Origin: Crocodylus rhombifer
Lineage: Eukaryota; Chordata; Crocodylia; Crocodylidae
Direction: 5' to 3'
Assembly (NCBI GenBank): GCA_038503035.1
Contig: JAVSML010025538.1
Span: 248,001 to 312,000, forward strand
Length of the DNA: 64,000 nucleotides
Below are positions 11,330 to 23,165 of this stretch, in pieces; position 1 is the first letter of the stretch; the number at the start of each line of letters is the position of its first letter. The notes beneath the pieces were generated by a model. That model searched no databases, was not told the DNA's origin, and saw only the letters and a list, made by a program, of their open reading frames with translations. Made by a program: the position numbers and the translations under genes.

Positions 11330-14300
11330 GAAAATACAGTAGAAATCCTGTAACCTTGCTGTGAAGAATCAGGTAGCAGGTGAAGCACTGCTGGAAGCAG
11401 GATAATATATGGACAAACAATGTTCTTTATTGGCCATTTTTACAATATACTGCTTGCTAATTTCCATGTACTTCACTGGAATGTACAGTTCTTGTCTGAT
11501 AAAAGGTAAAATCTCAGCTGTGCTGGATCCCATGGGAAGTCTTGCCATGGAGCCAGGATGTTACCCTATCCATTTGTAGAGACAGTCTTTACGAGGCAGC
11601 CACTTCTCTGATCTGATCACGGCAAAGTATCTCTCACTTAAGCAGGATGGAGAAACTTCAGTGGAACCATATTCTATCAAAACAAGCAGTTGCTTCAAAA
11701 GCAAACAATTTATGAAGCTAGGATGATTTCACTGAAAACCCATTAATCAAAAATGTTGAAGTTCGCAAGTAAGTATTTTAGGGATTTTTTTTATGAGAAC
11801 TACATTTCTGTTTCAAAATATTTACATTATAAACATTAAAAAGAACCTCAAAATGATATCAAATTACTTTGTCCAAAAGAAATGTGCCACAGGATCCCTA
11901 TCCTTTCAGTCTCATTTTTCTCAGGAAACTGATTTTTTTCTTTTTGTTTTGCTCCAATTTGAAGTGAGTTAAACTTTGAAACCTCAAAATTGTTCATGAA
12001 ACAGAATGTCTAAGTGCTGTATAGCTCTAACAGCTGTAAAATCAATAATTTTTTAAAACTAAAAGTGACTAAGAGGTTGGCAGATAGCAGTGAATGGCTA
12101 ACATTACCCTGTGTAGCTGTACAGTCCTCTAGGCAACTATCACTCCAGCTGCTTTTGCCACCACTATACAGAAATCCCCAAGACTACTCTTTGTCCTCTT
12201 GAACAATTGTACTCTTGAACAATCCTACCTGTTTGCCACATACAGCATGTGTTACCAAAGATGCTGCATGATCACACTGTGCAAATTTTATTTTTAAGCT
12301 TGGATATGGCCTGTCTGGAGCATGTCCATACTGACCCTCAAAATGCACACAGTCTTTCCACCTTTGTCCATTAGCTGATTTTACTTAAAGCCAGAAATCA
12401 TTAAGCAGCCCTGCCAGGACCTCTTCCAGTTGCAGCTTGCCGGCTGAACTTGCCAGTGGCTTTTTTTTTTAATTACAATTTTAGAAGAATAATTTGTAAT
12501 CTGATCCACCAGTTCTGAATCCAGCATTTTTTAAAACACCCTTTTAATCTAGTACAGATGACCTGTGCATCACAGTCACAAAGGACACAATGGGTGAGCA
12601 ACTGCTAACAACCTGGTTACCTTTCATCAGCCTGGCATCCAAATTTAAGGAAAGGAAGAGTTCTAATGTCATTACTTTCACAATCCTTCCCTGACCAAAC
12701 ATTTGTGTTTAGACTTTATTAAACAGAATATCCTATTTTCTAATGATGAGTTTTCTATAGAATCATATGGAAACATCCTGGGCCACTTCATGAGAGGACC
12801 CAACCCATGAGAAGCAGAGATTCAGGTAGTTTTGAAATGTAGAGCAGATGTTCTTTAAATAACTCTGTTTATGTCCCATTTGATAGCAAAAATAGTAAGT
12901 TCTCGAAGTGAAGACATTTGACTTGGGATTGAGATGGTTTGGGAGCCCAAAAGATATCTGATAACCATGCTTTGTCCTACAGTGAAAAAGCAATGGCATT
13001 TGCAAACCACAAGAGAGTTCATGATCTGAAGCTTCTGTTGGATGGTTGCAACACTTACAAGAAACATATTGCATGTATAGCTTAGTGAAACCTTCTAAAC
13101 AAAATATAACTTTAGCTTAGGTATGTAATCCTACGGTTAAGAATAAAATTAATAAGATCCTCAAAATCAAAAGGCTGCATTTGGTTCACTAGCAATGTGA
13201 CATTTTCATTTTGAATAAAATAGGTCTTGCTGTCAGCGCCATATCTGATAAAATATTTGTCTCATAGGTGAGAAGAGCAAAGCTAGAAAAGGTGCTAGAG
13301 GTAAAATTAACTTCTGTAGTGTATGCCAATAGGAGAAGAAAGAAAATCAAGTCACTAAGCCCAACATGGTTGAGAAACACCGATATGATTGTACTGCCTG
13401 TCAGTTATAAAGCTAATAAAAAGTATGGGTGAACTTGGGATCATCTGAACAACAGCCATGTGGATGTGTTAAAAGAAAATGAGGATGTTTATTTTTGGAT
13501 AATGCACCTGCCCCCTAAAACTTCTGCCTAACAACATTCACTTATAGTCTTTCCTGGCTAACATATCAGGATTCTAACCAACAGATCAAGTCATGGCTGA
13601 AACCTTAAAGCAGAAGTATCAAAAACAGCTACTGCAACATTTAATAACATGTATCAAAAGACCAAACTACCTCCCTTAAGAGACCATTTTTTGCTGGTGC
13701 CTCCAGAACTTGTTTAATATAGGCTTCAATGCACTTATCACTTGGAAGAGGATTTCACTTTTAATTTGCTAACTCTAGAAGTGCAGCTTTTTAAAGCTCT
13801 AGATGTTCTTGCCTAGCTGATCTGCTCAACTACATATTTCATATTTAAATTTTGACTTTGCTGTGACTTCAAACCCTTTAAACTATGCAACTCAAGTGCA
13901 AATTCATACCTCATGATCTGAAAGCTATACTGTGGTTCACAGGTGGTGGTAGTCATCAAAATCTCCTGCCTGTGATCTCAGGTGCCTGATGCACATGGTA
14001 ACATGACTATTCATCTTATCTGTGGAAAGTACAAGCTGGCGCACATGTACATAAGATGTTGGCCTTTTAATAGACAGTTTTCCCCTGACTTCAGGCAGTA
14101 ATAGTAGCTTACAAGGAAGCAGCAATTACTTCCACCTCTTCTTACTCAAAGGCAGGAAACTTCCATCTTTACTTCCTATTCCTGTGTTTTCCAGGGCAAA
14201 AGCAAAGAGGGAGAGGTAACATATGTGATTTTACACCCTTTCCAGCTTTGTCTTTTGGAGCCAGGGTGTGGAAAAATTAGACTCTTAACCATCTCCTTCT

Positions 14301-15476
14301 CAGCCCTTTTCCTAACAATGGTATTTCCCTTTGGATCTTACTGTGCAAATTGAAAATAGCAACTGGCTCAATAACATATAAATACACAAATCCAAACATA
14401 TCAGACGGACATTTCAAAACAAACAAAATCAGGATTTAGAAATTCTAGTCATTATATAGCAATAGAAAATGCCTTTCATTTCTCCAGTTCATTTACCATT
14501 TTATTTTTCAAAGGAAATGGACAACAGCCTTATGAACAAAGAAATAAGGACAGAGTTGTGTTGGGAACACAAACTATTCCTGGCCTCGCTTCTACGTATA
14601 TATGCCACTCCAGCATACAGGAACGGGTACTTAAAAATTAAGTTACTATTAGCAACTTCTTTTTTATTCCAGCCTGAATTGTTTGTACTGTGGCTCATAA
14701 ACCCAAAGCTCACACTGATTCACTAACAAGCTCACTGGTAGGAAAATACCTGATACTGCCATCCCAGAAAGCATATACCTCTATCAGCAAAGAATATTGG
14801 AACAGAGGATTAGACATGACAGCTGTTGTAAAAGTAGCATGTAGGAGATGGGGAAAACTCCACAAATTTGTGGACATTTGATCTTTATTTTTACAGTGAC
14901 AGACAACTATGAAATCTGTGTGTACAGGGAACTTTATTGATAGGTCTAGTGAGACAGGGCTGGAGATAGCTACAGACTGATGTCATATTATGACAGCTTT
15001 CTGTCTCTGCATGTTTCTTCTACATCTAAGATGCTACATTCTGGATATCAACTTCCACATGGCTTATATTTATTCTCTTTTCTTTGGTTCTTTTTTAAAA
15101 CCCTCTGAATTTTCTTACACCGGAAAGTAGCAAACAAAAGCAAACTATTCTGTGATATAATAAATCTAGCTTTATATTGAACATAACTTTCTAGAGTTTG
15201 CCTTAATTGCACTGCAGGTAGTCCAGGCTTTTGTTTTCATTTTTCCAACAAACTTATTTAACAAAAATTAAAAAAACAAACAAACAATCAAACACACCCA
15301 CAACCTACAGAGTTCCAGAAGAGACAAACTGCTGGAGCATATAGACTCTAATGCGGTATCTGAATTGATTCCTGTTTCTCCCCCATCTTCTGTATGAGAC
15401 CAGATAACAAGACAAGTTATTAGTTCAACAAAGAACTTTGCTTCTGCTGTTCCCAATGTATTTTGAATGCAGCAAA
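11330..15476. other. Unique AT-rich sequence, no gene recognised
   Basis: All frames are short, at most about 100 codons. I see no clear transposon ends, tandem repeats or splice-flanked GC-rich blocks. It is probably intergenic or intronic. Confidence 0.5.
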
Positions 15477-15477
15477 C

Positions 15478-15813
15478 TACCTTTCACTTTCTCAAACCAA
15501 ATGAAACCATTTTCTAACTTTAGTTTTTCTCAGGGCACCCGGAAGTGTCTTGAGATCCTTTCAAGGGTGCCACAGGGTGCTACACAATGTTAGCATTATT
15601 AGGTGTGCAAACATGATTTGTAAAATAAGGCCAGAGATTTCAAATAGGAATATATACCATTAAAAAAAAATCTAATCTGTTGTGATATTTCTGAACTTTT
15701 TGCAATAGAAAAATTGCTCTATTATTTTTCTGTAGTTAAGAAAAGACAGAAAACTTGAGGGGTGCCTTGAGTCTAAGAAAGAGTACCTCAAGTTTAAAAG
15801 GTTGAAAGCCAGT
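15478..15813. mobile_element. hAT (Charlie-like) non-autonomous element
   Basis: The right end reads aaaaggttgaaagccag. Its reverse complement resembles the cag-nnn-tctcaacctttt terminus of hAT Charlie elements. The left edge, ctacctttcactttctcaaa, is a diverged match to it. An inner pair, ctcagggcaccc on the left and the complement of gggtgccttgag on the right, supports paired ends. No transposase is present. The flanking 8-mers do not form a convincing target duplication, so the exact limits are uncertain. Confidence 0.45.
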
Positions 15814-16065
15814 AATTCAAGGTATCTAGCATGTGATCTAGTATGTGATCAATGTTACAGATATTGCCAAGCCCCAGCTACTAAGAACTTTATTATTGAG
15901 AACAGGAGCTAAAGGAAGAATCAGACAATTTGCCTGACGTCATAACTAACCACAGAGACTGGACACACTGGATATACTCAAACCTCCTCAATTTCTTGCC
16001 TAGACAAAGGCAATTTCTTGCTTTGGAAGGTGCTAATTTGATTGAACTGTTTTCTAAACTTACTA

Positions 16066-17150
16066 GCTAAGTACAGACAGCTAAAACCCTAAGGTGGAAT
16101 TGGTTTAATCTTTGTAGGTTTCTTTAAGCTGTGTAGATTGAACTGATAATGAACAGAAGAGACATTTATTTTTGAGCTGGGAAAGGCAGGCAGAGACCTG
16201 TAATGAACCAGGCCAAAAGGCCTGTGGGGAGGGGGGCAAGGCACTAGAGCATGCCTCCCAGACTGCTGGCCATTGCTGGGCTATCCCTGATTGGCTGACT
16301 GACACATGACTCCAATCCCCTGCTGTTCCCACCCCTGAGAGAGTGGGGAAACAATTCCCCATCCTGGCTGGCCCTGAACCAGGCAACTGCCTACATGGTG
16401 GGAGACCCAGGCCTTTAGGAAGGTTTCTTCTAGCCAGTCTGGGATCCCTCCAAGCCCTGGTCTGCCCAGCTCCAGGTGGAGGGTGGGGAGTAATTCATCC
16501 TGCCCCCTCCCACGGCTGGGTCAGGTCAGAACAAGTTACTAACATTCAGGGAGGAGGGGGAAAAGAGTCCCCCTCTTGGGGACAGATCCTGAGCGCTGAT
16601 CCACTTAGATATGGGAAGGGCAGTAATTCTCCCTCAAAGCGGCTTGTCTAGTGGGTCACTAACATGCAGGGGAGAGGGAGAAACAAAGCAGCCCCATCCT
16701 AGCGTTGGTCTGCCAAACTGGTATCTTCCCAGCTGAGGGGGTTGGATCCTGAGGGTTTTGTCTTGTCCCTGCCTGGCCAGGCTGGATCCACAGAAAGAAG
16801 GATCAGGCCCTGGCATAAGCCCCTGGGGTTGTCCACTGTGTCCTCCTAGCTGCTACTGGTGTCAGGCTTCAGAGGGATGTGCCGAGCAGCCTCGGATACT
16901 TGCTTCAGGTGGTGGGGATGGGAGTTCTCCATAAAGGTCAGGATCAGGTCCTGCTGCCTGGCACAAGCCTTGGGCTACTTGGCACAGTCCTCTGGAACCT
17001 GGCACCCTCAGCAGACAGCATGATGTGCTGGAAAGTCTTGGAGGCTTGCAAAGAGTGGTAGCAAGGACGGGTGCACTCTGTTCTCTTAGAAACGGTATTT
17101 AAATACCTGTTTTTTTTGGGAACTGGTTTATAAGTATAGATATATGCATT
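16066..17150. mobile_element. Non-autonomous DNA element, 'acagac-end' family copy A
   Basis: The left edge, aagtacagacagctaaaacc, and a right region with gtgcactctgttctc, a ggtattta-type block and aactggtttataag resemble the ends of the elements near 23.1 kb and 53.2-54.5 kb. The middle is GC-rich. Its word gatgtgccgagcagcctcgg near 16877 resembles gatgtgccagacagcctcta near 22555, followed in both by a caggtgg-ggatggga block. The frames inside are compositional. I call it a hAT-like cargo-bearing element by inference, because no target duplication is clear. Confidence 0.4.
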
Positions 17151-17237
17151 GTAAGCGGTCAAGATGGGCTGAAGAGGTTCAATGGATTCCTAAAGAGCTT
17201 GGGAGACACACACACAGCTTCTTACGGCCCTGAAAAC

Positions 17238-17430
17238 AGACAGCCTGTCTAGTACAACAAGGACAAAAGATAGAAACAGCCTGAGAATTGAGGGGTGCAT
17301 GCCATAACACAAGATCACAGCCTACAAGGCAGACAGGTTGTCTAACACAACAAGGACACACAGCCTGGGAACCAAAGAAGTATGTACCATACTGTCCCAT
17401 AACACAAGATAACACAAGTGACACCAGCAA
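17238..17430. repeat. Two-unit diverged tandem repeat, about 95-100 bp
   Basis: Both units contain an acag-type start, then acaacaaggaca, then acagcctg-g-a, then ccataacacaagat, in the same order. The first unit begins near 17238 and the second near 17331. Antisense frames show the matching peptides CPCCTRQ and CPCCVRQ, which are a consequence of the repeat and not evidence of a protein. Confidence 0.6.
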
Positions 17431-17563
17431 TAAGGCCCCAGAGCAGCAGTGGGGCTGAGTCCCAGTTTTGGGGGAACAGACCAAACAAGGAAAAGGCCCA
17501 GAAGGATACATGGGCATGTGACCACAGAGAGACAACCAACCAGAGAAAGCCATGGATGAAGAA

Positions 17564-17855
17564 CCATAGTTTCATAGTAGCTAGGGTCAGGAGGGACCTG
17601 AACAGATCATCTACCCTGACCCCCTGCCACAGGCAGGAATGAATGCTGGGTTCACAAGACCCCAGACAGCTGATCATGAAACTTCCTCTTGAATTTGCCC
17701 AAGGTAGCGGGGAGGATCACTTTCCTGGGAAGTTGGTTCCAGATTTTGGCCACCCTAACAGTAAAATATTGCCTTCTGATCTCTAACCTAAACCTATTCT
17801 CCATCAGCTTATTACCATTGTTCCTTATCATCCTAGGCGATGCTGGAGTCATCAG
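17564..17855 (-). pseudogene. CR1 LINE 3' end with reverse-transcriptase C-terminus
   Basis: On the minus strand the frame ends with FRLEIRRQYFTVRVAKIWNQ, LP and a short basic tail, the standard C-terminus of CR1 ORF2. It is followed by the untranslated end and an actatgaaactatg tail at its left edge. Only about 65 codons remain. The 5' truncation point is about 17852-17860, next to a small gagtcatca duplication. Confidence 0.85.
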
Positions 17856-17859
17856 GAGT

Positions 17860-18234
17860 CATCAAGGGGGAAGGAGAATTCAAAAGCAGAGACTTGAGAT
17901 AAACAAAGGGTCCCTCCCATCCCTCCCTGCTCTTCTCATCCCTCCCTGTCCCTCCTTGCTGTCCCTTCTGCTTCTCCTCCCCAAGAGGGGTCCCCATCCC
18001 TATCCCTTTCCCCCAAGAAGGGTTCTCAAGGCCAACATGGACTGAGGGCATACCAGCAGCCTGTCTCATGAACCCCACTGGAGAGGGGCTGTGGCCCCAT
18101 GGTGGGAGGGGGTTAACTCCTTAGTGAGTGGGAGGAGGTGGCTGAGTGGAGCCAGGCTGGATCTCACCCCACCCAGTCCCTTACTTCACCCAGCCCCCCA
18201 GGGAGCACATCATGGGACAGGGAGGCCCAAGTGA
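17860..18234. other. Pyrimidine-rich unassigned sequence
   Basis: Runs of ccctccc and ctccc dominate about 17910-18010, followed by GC-rich unique sequence up to the start of the next CR1. No gene or transposon end is supported. Confidence 0.4.
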
Positions 18235-19850
18235 GGGAGATCCCTTGCTTTCCATCAATGCTGACCTTGTGAAGGAACACCTTGAGAGGCTGGACACTTT
18301 CAACTCAGCCAGCCCTGACAATCTACATCCCAGGGTACTCAAAGAGCTTGCTAGCATCATAGCTTAGCCTCTGGCACAGATCTTTGAGAACTCCTGGTGC
18401 TCTAGTAAAATACCTGAAGACTGGAAGAAGGCCAATGTGGTGCCTATCTTCAAGAAAGGGAGGAACGTGGATCTGGCAAACTACAGGCCCATCAGCCTGA
18501 CTTCTATCCCAGGGAAGGTCTTAGAAAAGATAATCAAAGAGACCATTTTTAACAGACCAGGAGAGGGCAACACCCTGAGGGATAGCCAGCATGGGTTTGT
18601 TGTGGGTAGGTCATGCTTGACCAATCTTATTTCCTTTTATGACCAGGTGACCTATGACCTCAACAAGGGAGAGGAGATTGATGTCATATATCTTGACTTT
18701 GAAAAAGCCTTTGATCTGGTATTCCATGATCACCTCTTGGCAAAACTAGCCAACTGTGGGCTTGGGTCCAACACGATCCACTGGCTGAGAAATTGGATTC
18801 ATGGTCAGACCCAGAGGGTGGTGGTTGACAGAAGTCAATCATCATGGTGCCCTGTGACCAGTGGGGTCCCTCAAGGTTCTGCCCTTGGTCCCATTTTGTT
18901 CAACTTCTTCATTAATGATGTGGACATCTGAGTCAGAAGCAGACTGGCCAAATTTGCTGATGATACCAAACTTTGGGGTAAAGCATCCACACTTGAGGAC
19001 AGGGGGGTAATCCAGGCTGACTTTGACAGGCTCAGTAAATTGGTGGATGGGAACCTGATGGTGTTTAACACCCAAAAATGCAAGGTTCTCCAACTTGGGA
19101 GGAAAAACCTGCATCATGCTTATAGGCTCAGTAGTGCTACGCTGGCTAGCACTACGGATGAGAGGGACTTGGCGGTCATGATTGACCACAAGATGAACAT
19201 GAGCCTGCAATGCGATGCTGTGGCTAGTAAAGCGACCAAAATGCTGGCATGCATCCATAGATGCTTCTCGAGCAGATCCCGGGACGTCATTCTCCCCTTG
19301 TACTCGGCCTTGGTGAGGCCGCAGCTGGAGAACTGCGTTCAGTTTTGGGCTCCACAATTCAAAAAGGATGTGGAGAAGCTTGAGAGAGTCCAGAGGAGAG
19401 CCACGCACAAGATCAGAGGTCAGGAAAACAGATCTTACGATGACAGGCTGAGAGCCATGGGACTCTTTAGCCTGGAAAAGCACAGGCTCAGGGGTGATCT
19501 GATGGCCACCTATAAGTTTATCAGGGGTGATCACCAGGATCTGGGGGAACATCTGTTCACCAGAGCGCCCCAAGGGATGACGAGGTCGAACGGTCACAAA
19601 ATCCTGCATGACCATTTCAGGCTGGACATAAGGAAGAATTTCTTTACTGTCCGAGCTCCCAAGGTCTGGAACAGTCTGCCAGCGGAGGTGGTTCAAGCAC
19701 CTACATTGAACACCTTGAAGAGTAAATTGGATGCTTATCTTGCTGGGATCCTATGAACCCAGCTGACTTCCTGCCCTTTGGGCAGGGGGCTGGACTCAAT
19801 GATCTTCCGAGGTCCCTTCCAGCTCTAATGTCTATGAAATCTATGAAATC
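18235..19850 (+). pseudogene. CR1 LINE ORF2 (reverse transcriptase), nearly intact, 5'-truncated
   Basis: This encodes the CR1 reverse transcriptase that copies the element RNA at a nicked target. One frame runs from about 18236 to 19756 and is broken only by TAG at 18365-18367 and TGA at 18929-18931. Visible blocks in order are [63 protein letters not shown], the catalytic FADDTKLWG, ILPLYSALVRPQLENCVQFW, RRATHKIRGQEN, and the C-terminal FFTVRAPKVWNSLP. The endonuclease and ORF1 are missing. The 3' end has a short atgtctatgaaatctatgaa tail. The same subfamily as the copies at 19.9-22.5 kb and 40.3-41.0 kb. Confidence 0.92.
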
Positions 19851-19892
19851 TTCTGAGGACCCTTCCAGCCCTAATGTCTATGAAATCTATGA
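19850..19892 (+). repeat. Tandem duplication of the CR1 3' terminus
   Basis: The last ~45 bp of the preceding CR1 (gaggtcccttccag, then aatgtctatgaaatctatga) is repeated once, as gaggacccttccag followed by the same tail. It lies directly against the interior of an opposite-strand CR1. Confidence 0.8.
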
Positions 19893-20353
19893 AGCTGTAG
19901 CCTCACCAAGGCCAAGTACAATGGGAGATTTACTTGAGAAGTATTTATAGATGCAAGCCAGGATTTTGTTTGCTTTACCAGCTGCAACATTGCACTGCTG
20001 GCTCATGTTCATTTTGTGGTCAATCATAACCCCCAAGTCTCTTTCAGCAGTTGTGCTAGCAAGTGTAGCACTGCCAAGCCTATAAGTATGCTGCGGGGTT
20101 CTTTTTCCTGAGGTGAGGTACCTTGCATTTATCAGTATTGAATGTCATCAGGTTTGTGTCTGCCCACTTACTAAGTTTATCCAAGTCAGCCTGGCTCACT
20201 AGCCTGTCAGGTGTGGATGCTGTGCCCCAAAGTTTAGTGTCATCGGCAAACTTAGCCAGTGCATTTCTGACACCAATGTCCATATCACTGATAGATGCTG
20301 AAGAGAACCAGTCCAAGGACAGAGCCTTTGGGGACGCCACTGGTTATGGTGTG
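19893..20353 (-). pseudogene. CR1 LINE ORF2 fragment (RT fingers/palm), 3' part of an interrupted copy
   Basis: On the minus strand the frame reads SGVPKGSVLG, then the catalytic FADDTKLWG, then WADTNLMTFNTDKCKV. Frameshifted CR1 sequence follows through the palm and into the thumb region. The fragment stops abruptly at 19893 without a 3' untranslated region or tail, which is unusual because CR1 integrates by its 3' end. The 5' continuation of the same copy lies at 21779-22462, beyond the LTR inserted at 20354. Rejoining at the target duplication restores the alignment to the 18.2-kb copy without a gap. Confidence 0.88.
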
Positions 20354-21778
20354 TGTCAAGGCGCGGGGCCCTAGGAGCGGCTGTGATCTCTCCTGGCGCC
20401 CCCTACTGTGCCAAGTTAGCATCCAAGCATCCTCGTTCTTACCTGCCACGTCTTTGCTGGTAATATGGTTAAAGGGAGGCTGCCTTTTTGTCCCCTTGGA
20501 CACGGTGTTCTTATTTATCCTGGCCCCTAATGATCTGTATAGCTTGATCTTTGTTTCACCCAGCCTTATGGGCTATGCGTGGCTCCTACCACCCCTTATA
20601 CCATGCCCCAAACCTCTCAGATGTACCGGATATTGTTGAGTCAGTTCCTATTGACCGTGCCCTCGTGGACGCCCTCTGGGCTTATCTTCACCTCATGGCC
20701 CACACTGGGGCCCTTCTGTGTACCCTTGCCCTCTCTGGCGCTTAACGCAGTACTCCCACCTGCTCCGGGGCTTAACACAATACTCCCACCCCCTTTGGGC
20801 TCTTATTCCTATATGCCCTCATTGGGCTTCTATTCTTGTGCACCCCCTGGGCTACTTGCATATGCACCCTTATGGGCTCTCCCTGGCTTCTCCCACATCT
20901 CCTGCCTGCTCTGGGGCCTTTTCCCCATGGTCACTGTATGATTGCCCGGCTTGGGGCTTCCCTCTGTACAATTGCCCTCCCTGGGGCTTCTCTCACACAT
21001 GCCCTCCCTAGGGCTTCTCTTGTGCACGCCCTCTCTGGGGCTTAACACAAGCACCCTCTGGGATTCCCGCCATTGCCCACTCTGGTGCTCCTCCCTGATT
21101 GGGGATCAGGTGGCTGTAGCCATGCCTGGCCCCCAAATCCCCTCCTTGGGACTCCTAGTCCTGCACAGCTCAGGCGGCCTCGGCCTCACCTGGCCCTCAA
21201 TCAACTGGGCCCCTTCTCGGGGCTGGGGTCAGTGCACCCCTGACTACTGTGTCCTCTCTTGGCACTAGGAACCCCCACGCTACTGGGGAGCTCCTATGAG
21301 GCCTCCTCCAACCCCTACAGCCTCACCCGGTCCTCTGGTTTAATAGTAAAGCAAAACCATAAGCCTTTCCTGCATGGAGTGCTGCTGACCCCACTACCAC
21401 CCAGCAGAAGCCCCCCTGGAAATGCATCCCAGCAGCAGCAGCTAGTAAGATGTGCCAGACAGCTGTAACACAAAAACCAAGCCACTTTAGCCACACAAGC
21501 TCTAGCCCCCTGGCTAAACCTCACTCAGACCCCTCCCAGGGGTTTCTCCTCACCCAGGAGCTGTTTCAGGCCCTTGGGCATCTATAGACTGCAATGCTTC
21601 CATAGAGCTCCCACTCCATCAGCTGTCAGAGGAGAACTGCCTTCCTGGCCTCAGCCTGGACTACATTTATATAGTTCAGGCCCTGCCCCCTTCTGGGCAG
21701 CTGACCAACTGTGGTTATCCTGGCAACCATCACCTGTATCTCTTCCTAGGAGCAGGGCACAAAAGTGCCCCTGCAACA
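20354..21778. mobile_element. Solo LTR (1,425 bp) inserted in a CR1, 5-bp target duplication
   Basis: The insert begins tgtcaaggcg and ends ccctgcaaca, the TG...CA ends of an LTR. It is flanked by gtgtg (20349-20353) and gagtg (21779-21783), a 5-bp target duplication with one mismatch. Removing the insert and one duplicate makes the surrounding CR1 contiguous, which fixes both edges. No gag, pol or env sequence and no second LTR are present, so it is a solo LTR of an endogenous retrovirus or related LTR element. It contains a minisatellite-like block and, at 21362-21463, a 102-bp segment found again at 22468-22569. Orientation is not certain. Confidence 0.82.
20725..21090. repeat. Degenerate minisatellite inside the solo LTR, unit about 28-32 bp
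   Basis: Units built around ccctccctggggcttctc recur at irregular 25-35 bp steps (for example near 20969, 21001 and 21031), with older variants such as ggggcttaacacaatactcc. The minus-strand frame shows the periodic peptide SPREG, a by-product of the repeat. Confidence 0.7.
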
Positions 21779-22462
21779 GAGTGCCATAATGACTTGCTGC
21801 CATCGACCATTACTCTCTGGGTCTGACCTCAGAGCCAATTTCCCATCCATTGGACTGTGGTGTAGCTGAGGCTACAGTTGGCCAATATTTCCATGAGAAG
21901 GTCATGGGACACCAGATCAAAGGCTTTTTTAAAGTTCAAGTATATGACATCAATCTCTTTTCCCTTGTCTAGGTGATACATCACCTGGTCATAGAAGGAG
22001 ATGAGACTGGTCAGGCAAGACCTACCCGTGACAAACCTGTGCTAGCTATCCCTCATGATGTTGCCTTCATTCAGCTTGTCCAGAAGGGTCTCCTTGTTGA
22101 CTTTCTCAAGAATCTTACCAGGGATTGAGGTCAAGCTGATTGGCCTGTAATTCCCAGGATCTACTTTCTGCCCTTTCTTGAAGATAGGTACCACATTGGC
22201 CTTATTCCAGTCTTCAGGTACTTCACCTGAGTGCCATAAATTTTTTAATATTTTTGCCAATGGTTGAGCTATGACACCTGCCAGCTCCTTGAGTACCCTA
22301 GGGTATAATCTGTCTGGACCAGCTGACTTGAAGTTGTCCAGCCTCTCAAGGTTATCAACACCAATGCTGGGTATAAATATGTCCTCTCCCTGACTGTCCC
22401 ATGTCTTGCTAGGCAGGGCGGTCCCTTTGAACTGATGAAAAATGCTTGCATCAGACAGCAGA
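21779..22462 (-). pseudogene. CR1 LINE ORF2 fragment, 5' part of the interrupted copy
   Basis: Minus-strand coding remnant. The 22042-22644 frame reads [65 protein letters not shown] and ends at IMRDS. The following DNA continues, with frameshifts, through the FYDQV, LDF-KAFD and RNW-type blocks up to the LTR insertion. It is 5'-truncated near 22462, where a different repeat begins. Together with 19893-20353 it forms one CR1 copy that predates the LTR. Confidence 0.88.
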
Positions 22463-23165
22463 GCCTGAGCCTTTCCTGCATGGAGTGCTGCTGACCCCAC
22501 TACCACCCAGCAGAAGCCCCCCTGGAAATGCATCCCAGCAGCAGCAGCTAGTAAGATGTGCCAGACAGCCTCTAGGCTTGTGCCAGGTGGCAGGGATGGG
22601 AGTGCTTCAAAAAAGGGTGGGTTGGGGGAAGTCCCATCCACCATGCAACCCCATATGCTGGCTCAGAGCTGGGGTTGTGTGGCAGGGGAGCTCCGTTCCC
22701 TGCCTCCCCCTGTGGGTCAGAGGCAAAGACTTGCAGGGGGCAGGACTCTGCATCCAGCTTGGCCTGGAAGGAGAACACCCTTTTGGCACAGCTCACCCAT
22801 CTGGGCAGACCCCAGCTGGAGTGGGGGAGAGCCCAGGTTAGTGGGGGTTTCTTTCCCCTTACTCCCCCCCCCCCCCAAGTTTGTGGCTGCCCAGGTGGGG
22901 CTAGCCCAGCTGTCCAGGGCAGAGGAGCACTGACAGAGGCTAGCCTGCTTACCCACAAGAGCTTATGGGATACTGGGGTACTGTTACCTACCTTCAGTCA
23001 GGAAGGGGTCTGGAATGGAAGCTCAGTAGACAAGTATAACCTAAGTCAGTTAAGTCTGATATAACATCCATACAGGTTTATCTTAACCAGGGTTCAGACA
23101 TATTGAAACCAGTCAATGTGCACTGAATTTTTATTCTGTTACAGGTTTAAATTCATTTCATGCTT
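22463..23165. mobile_element. Partial non-autonomous DNA element, 'acagac-end' family copy B
   Basis: The 3' section, about 23040-23155 (ttaagtctgatataacatcc, caggtttat, gtgcactgaa, gttacaggtttaaa), aligns with 54365-54480. The GC-rich middle resembles the 16.9-kb element. Its left portion contains the 102-bp block at 22468-22569 that is also present in the LTR at 21362. A C-run of about 14 lies near 22863-22877. The frames here (up to 131 codons) are compositional and have no domain. Confidence 0.5.

Noticed and set aside
18842..19696. 284-codon minus-strand frame
   Set aside because: It is the antisense shadow of the CR1 reverse transcriptase on the plus strand.
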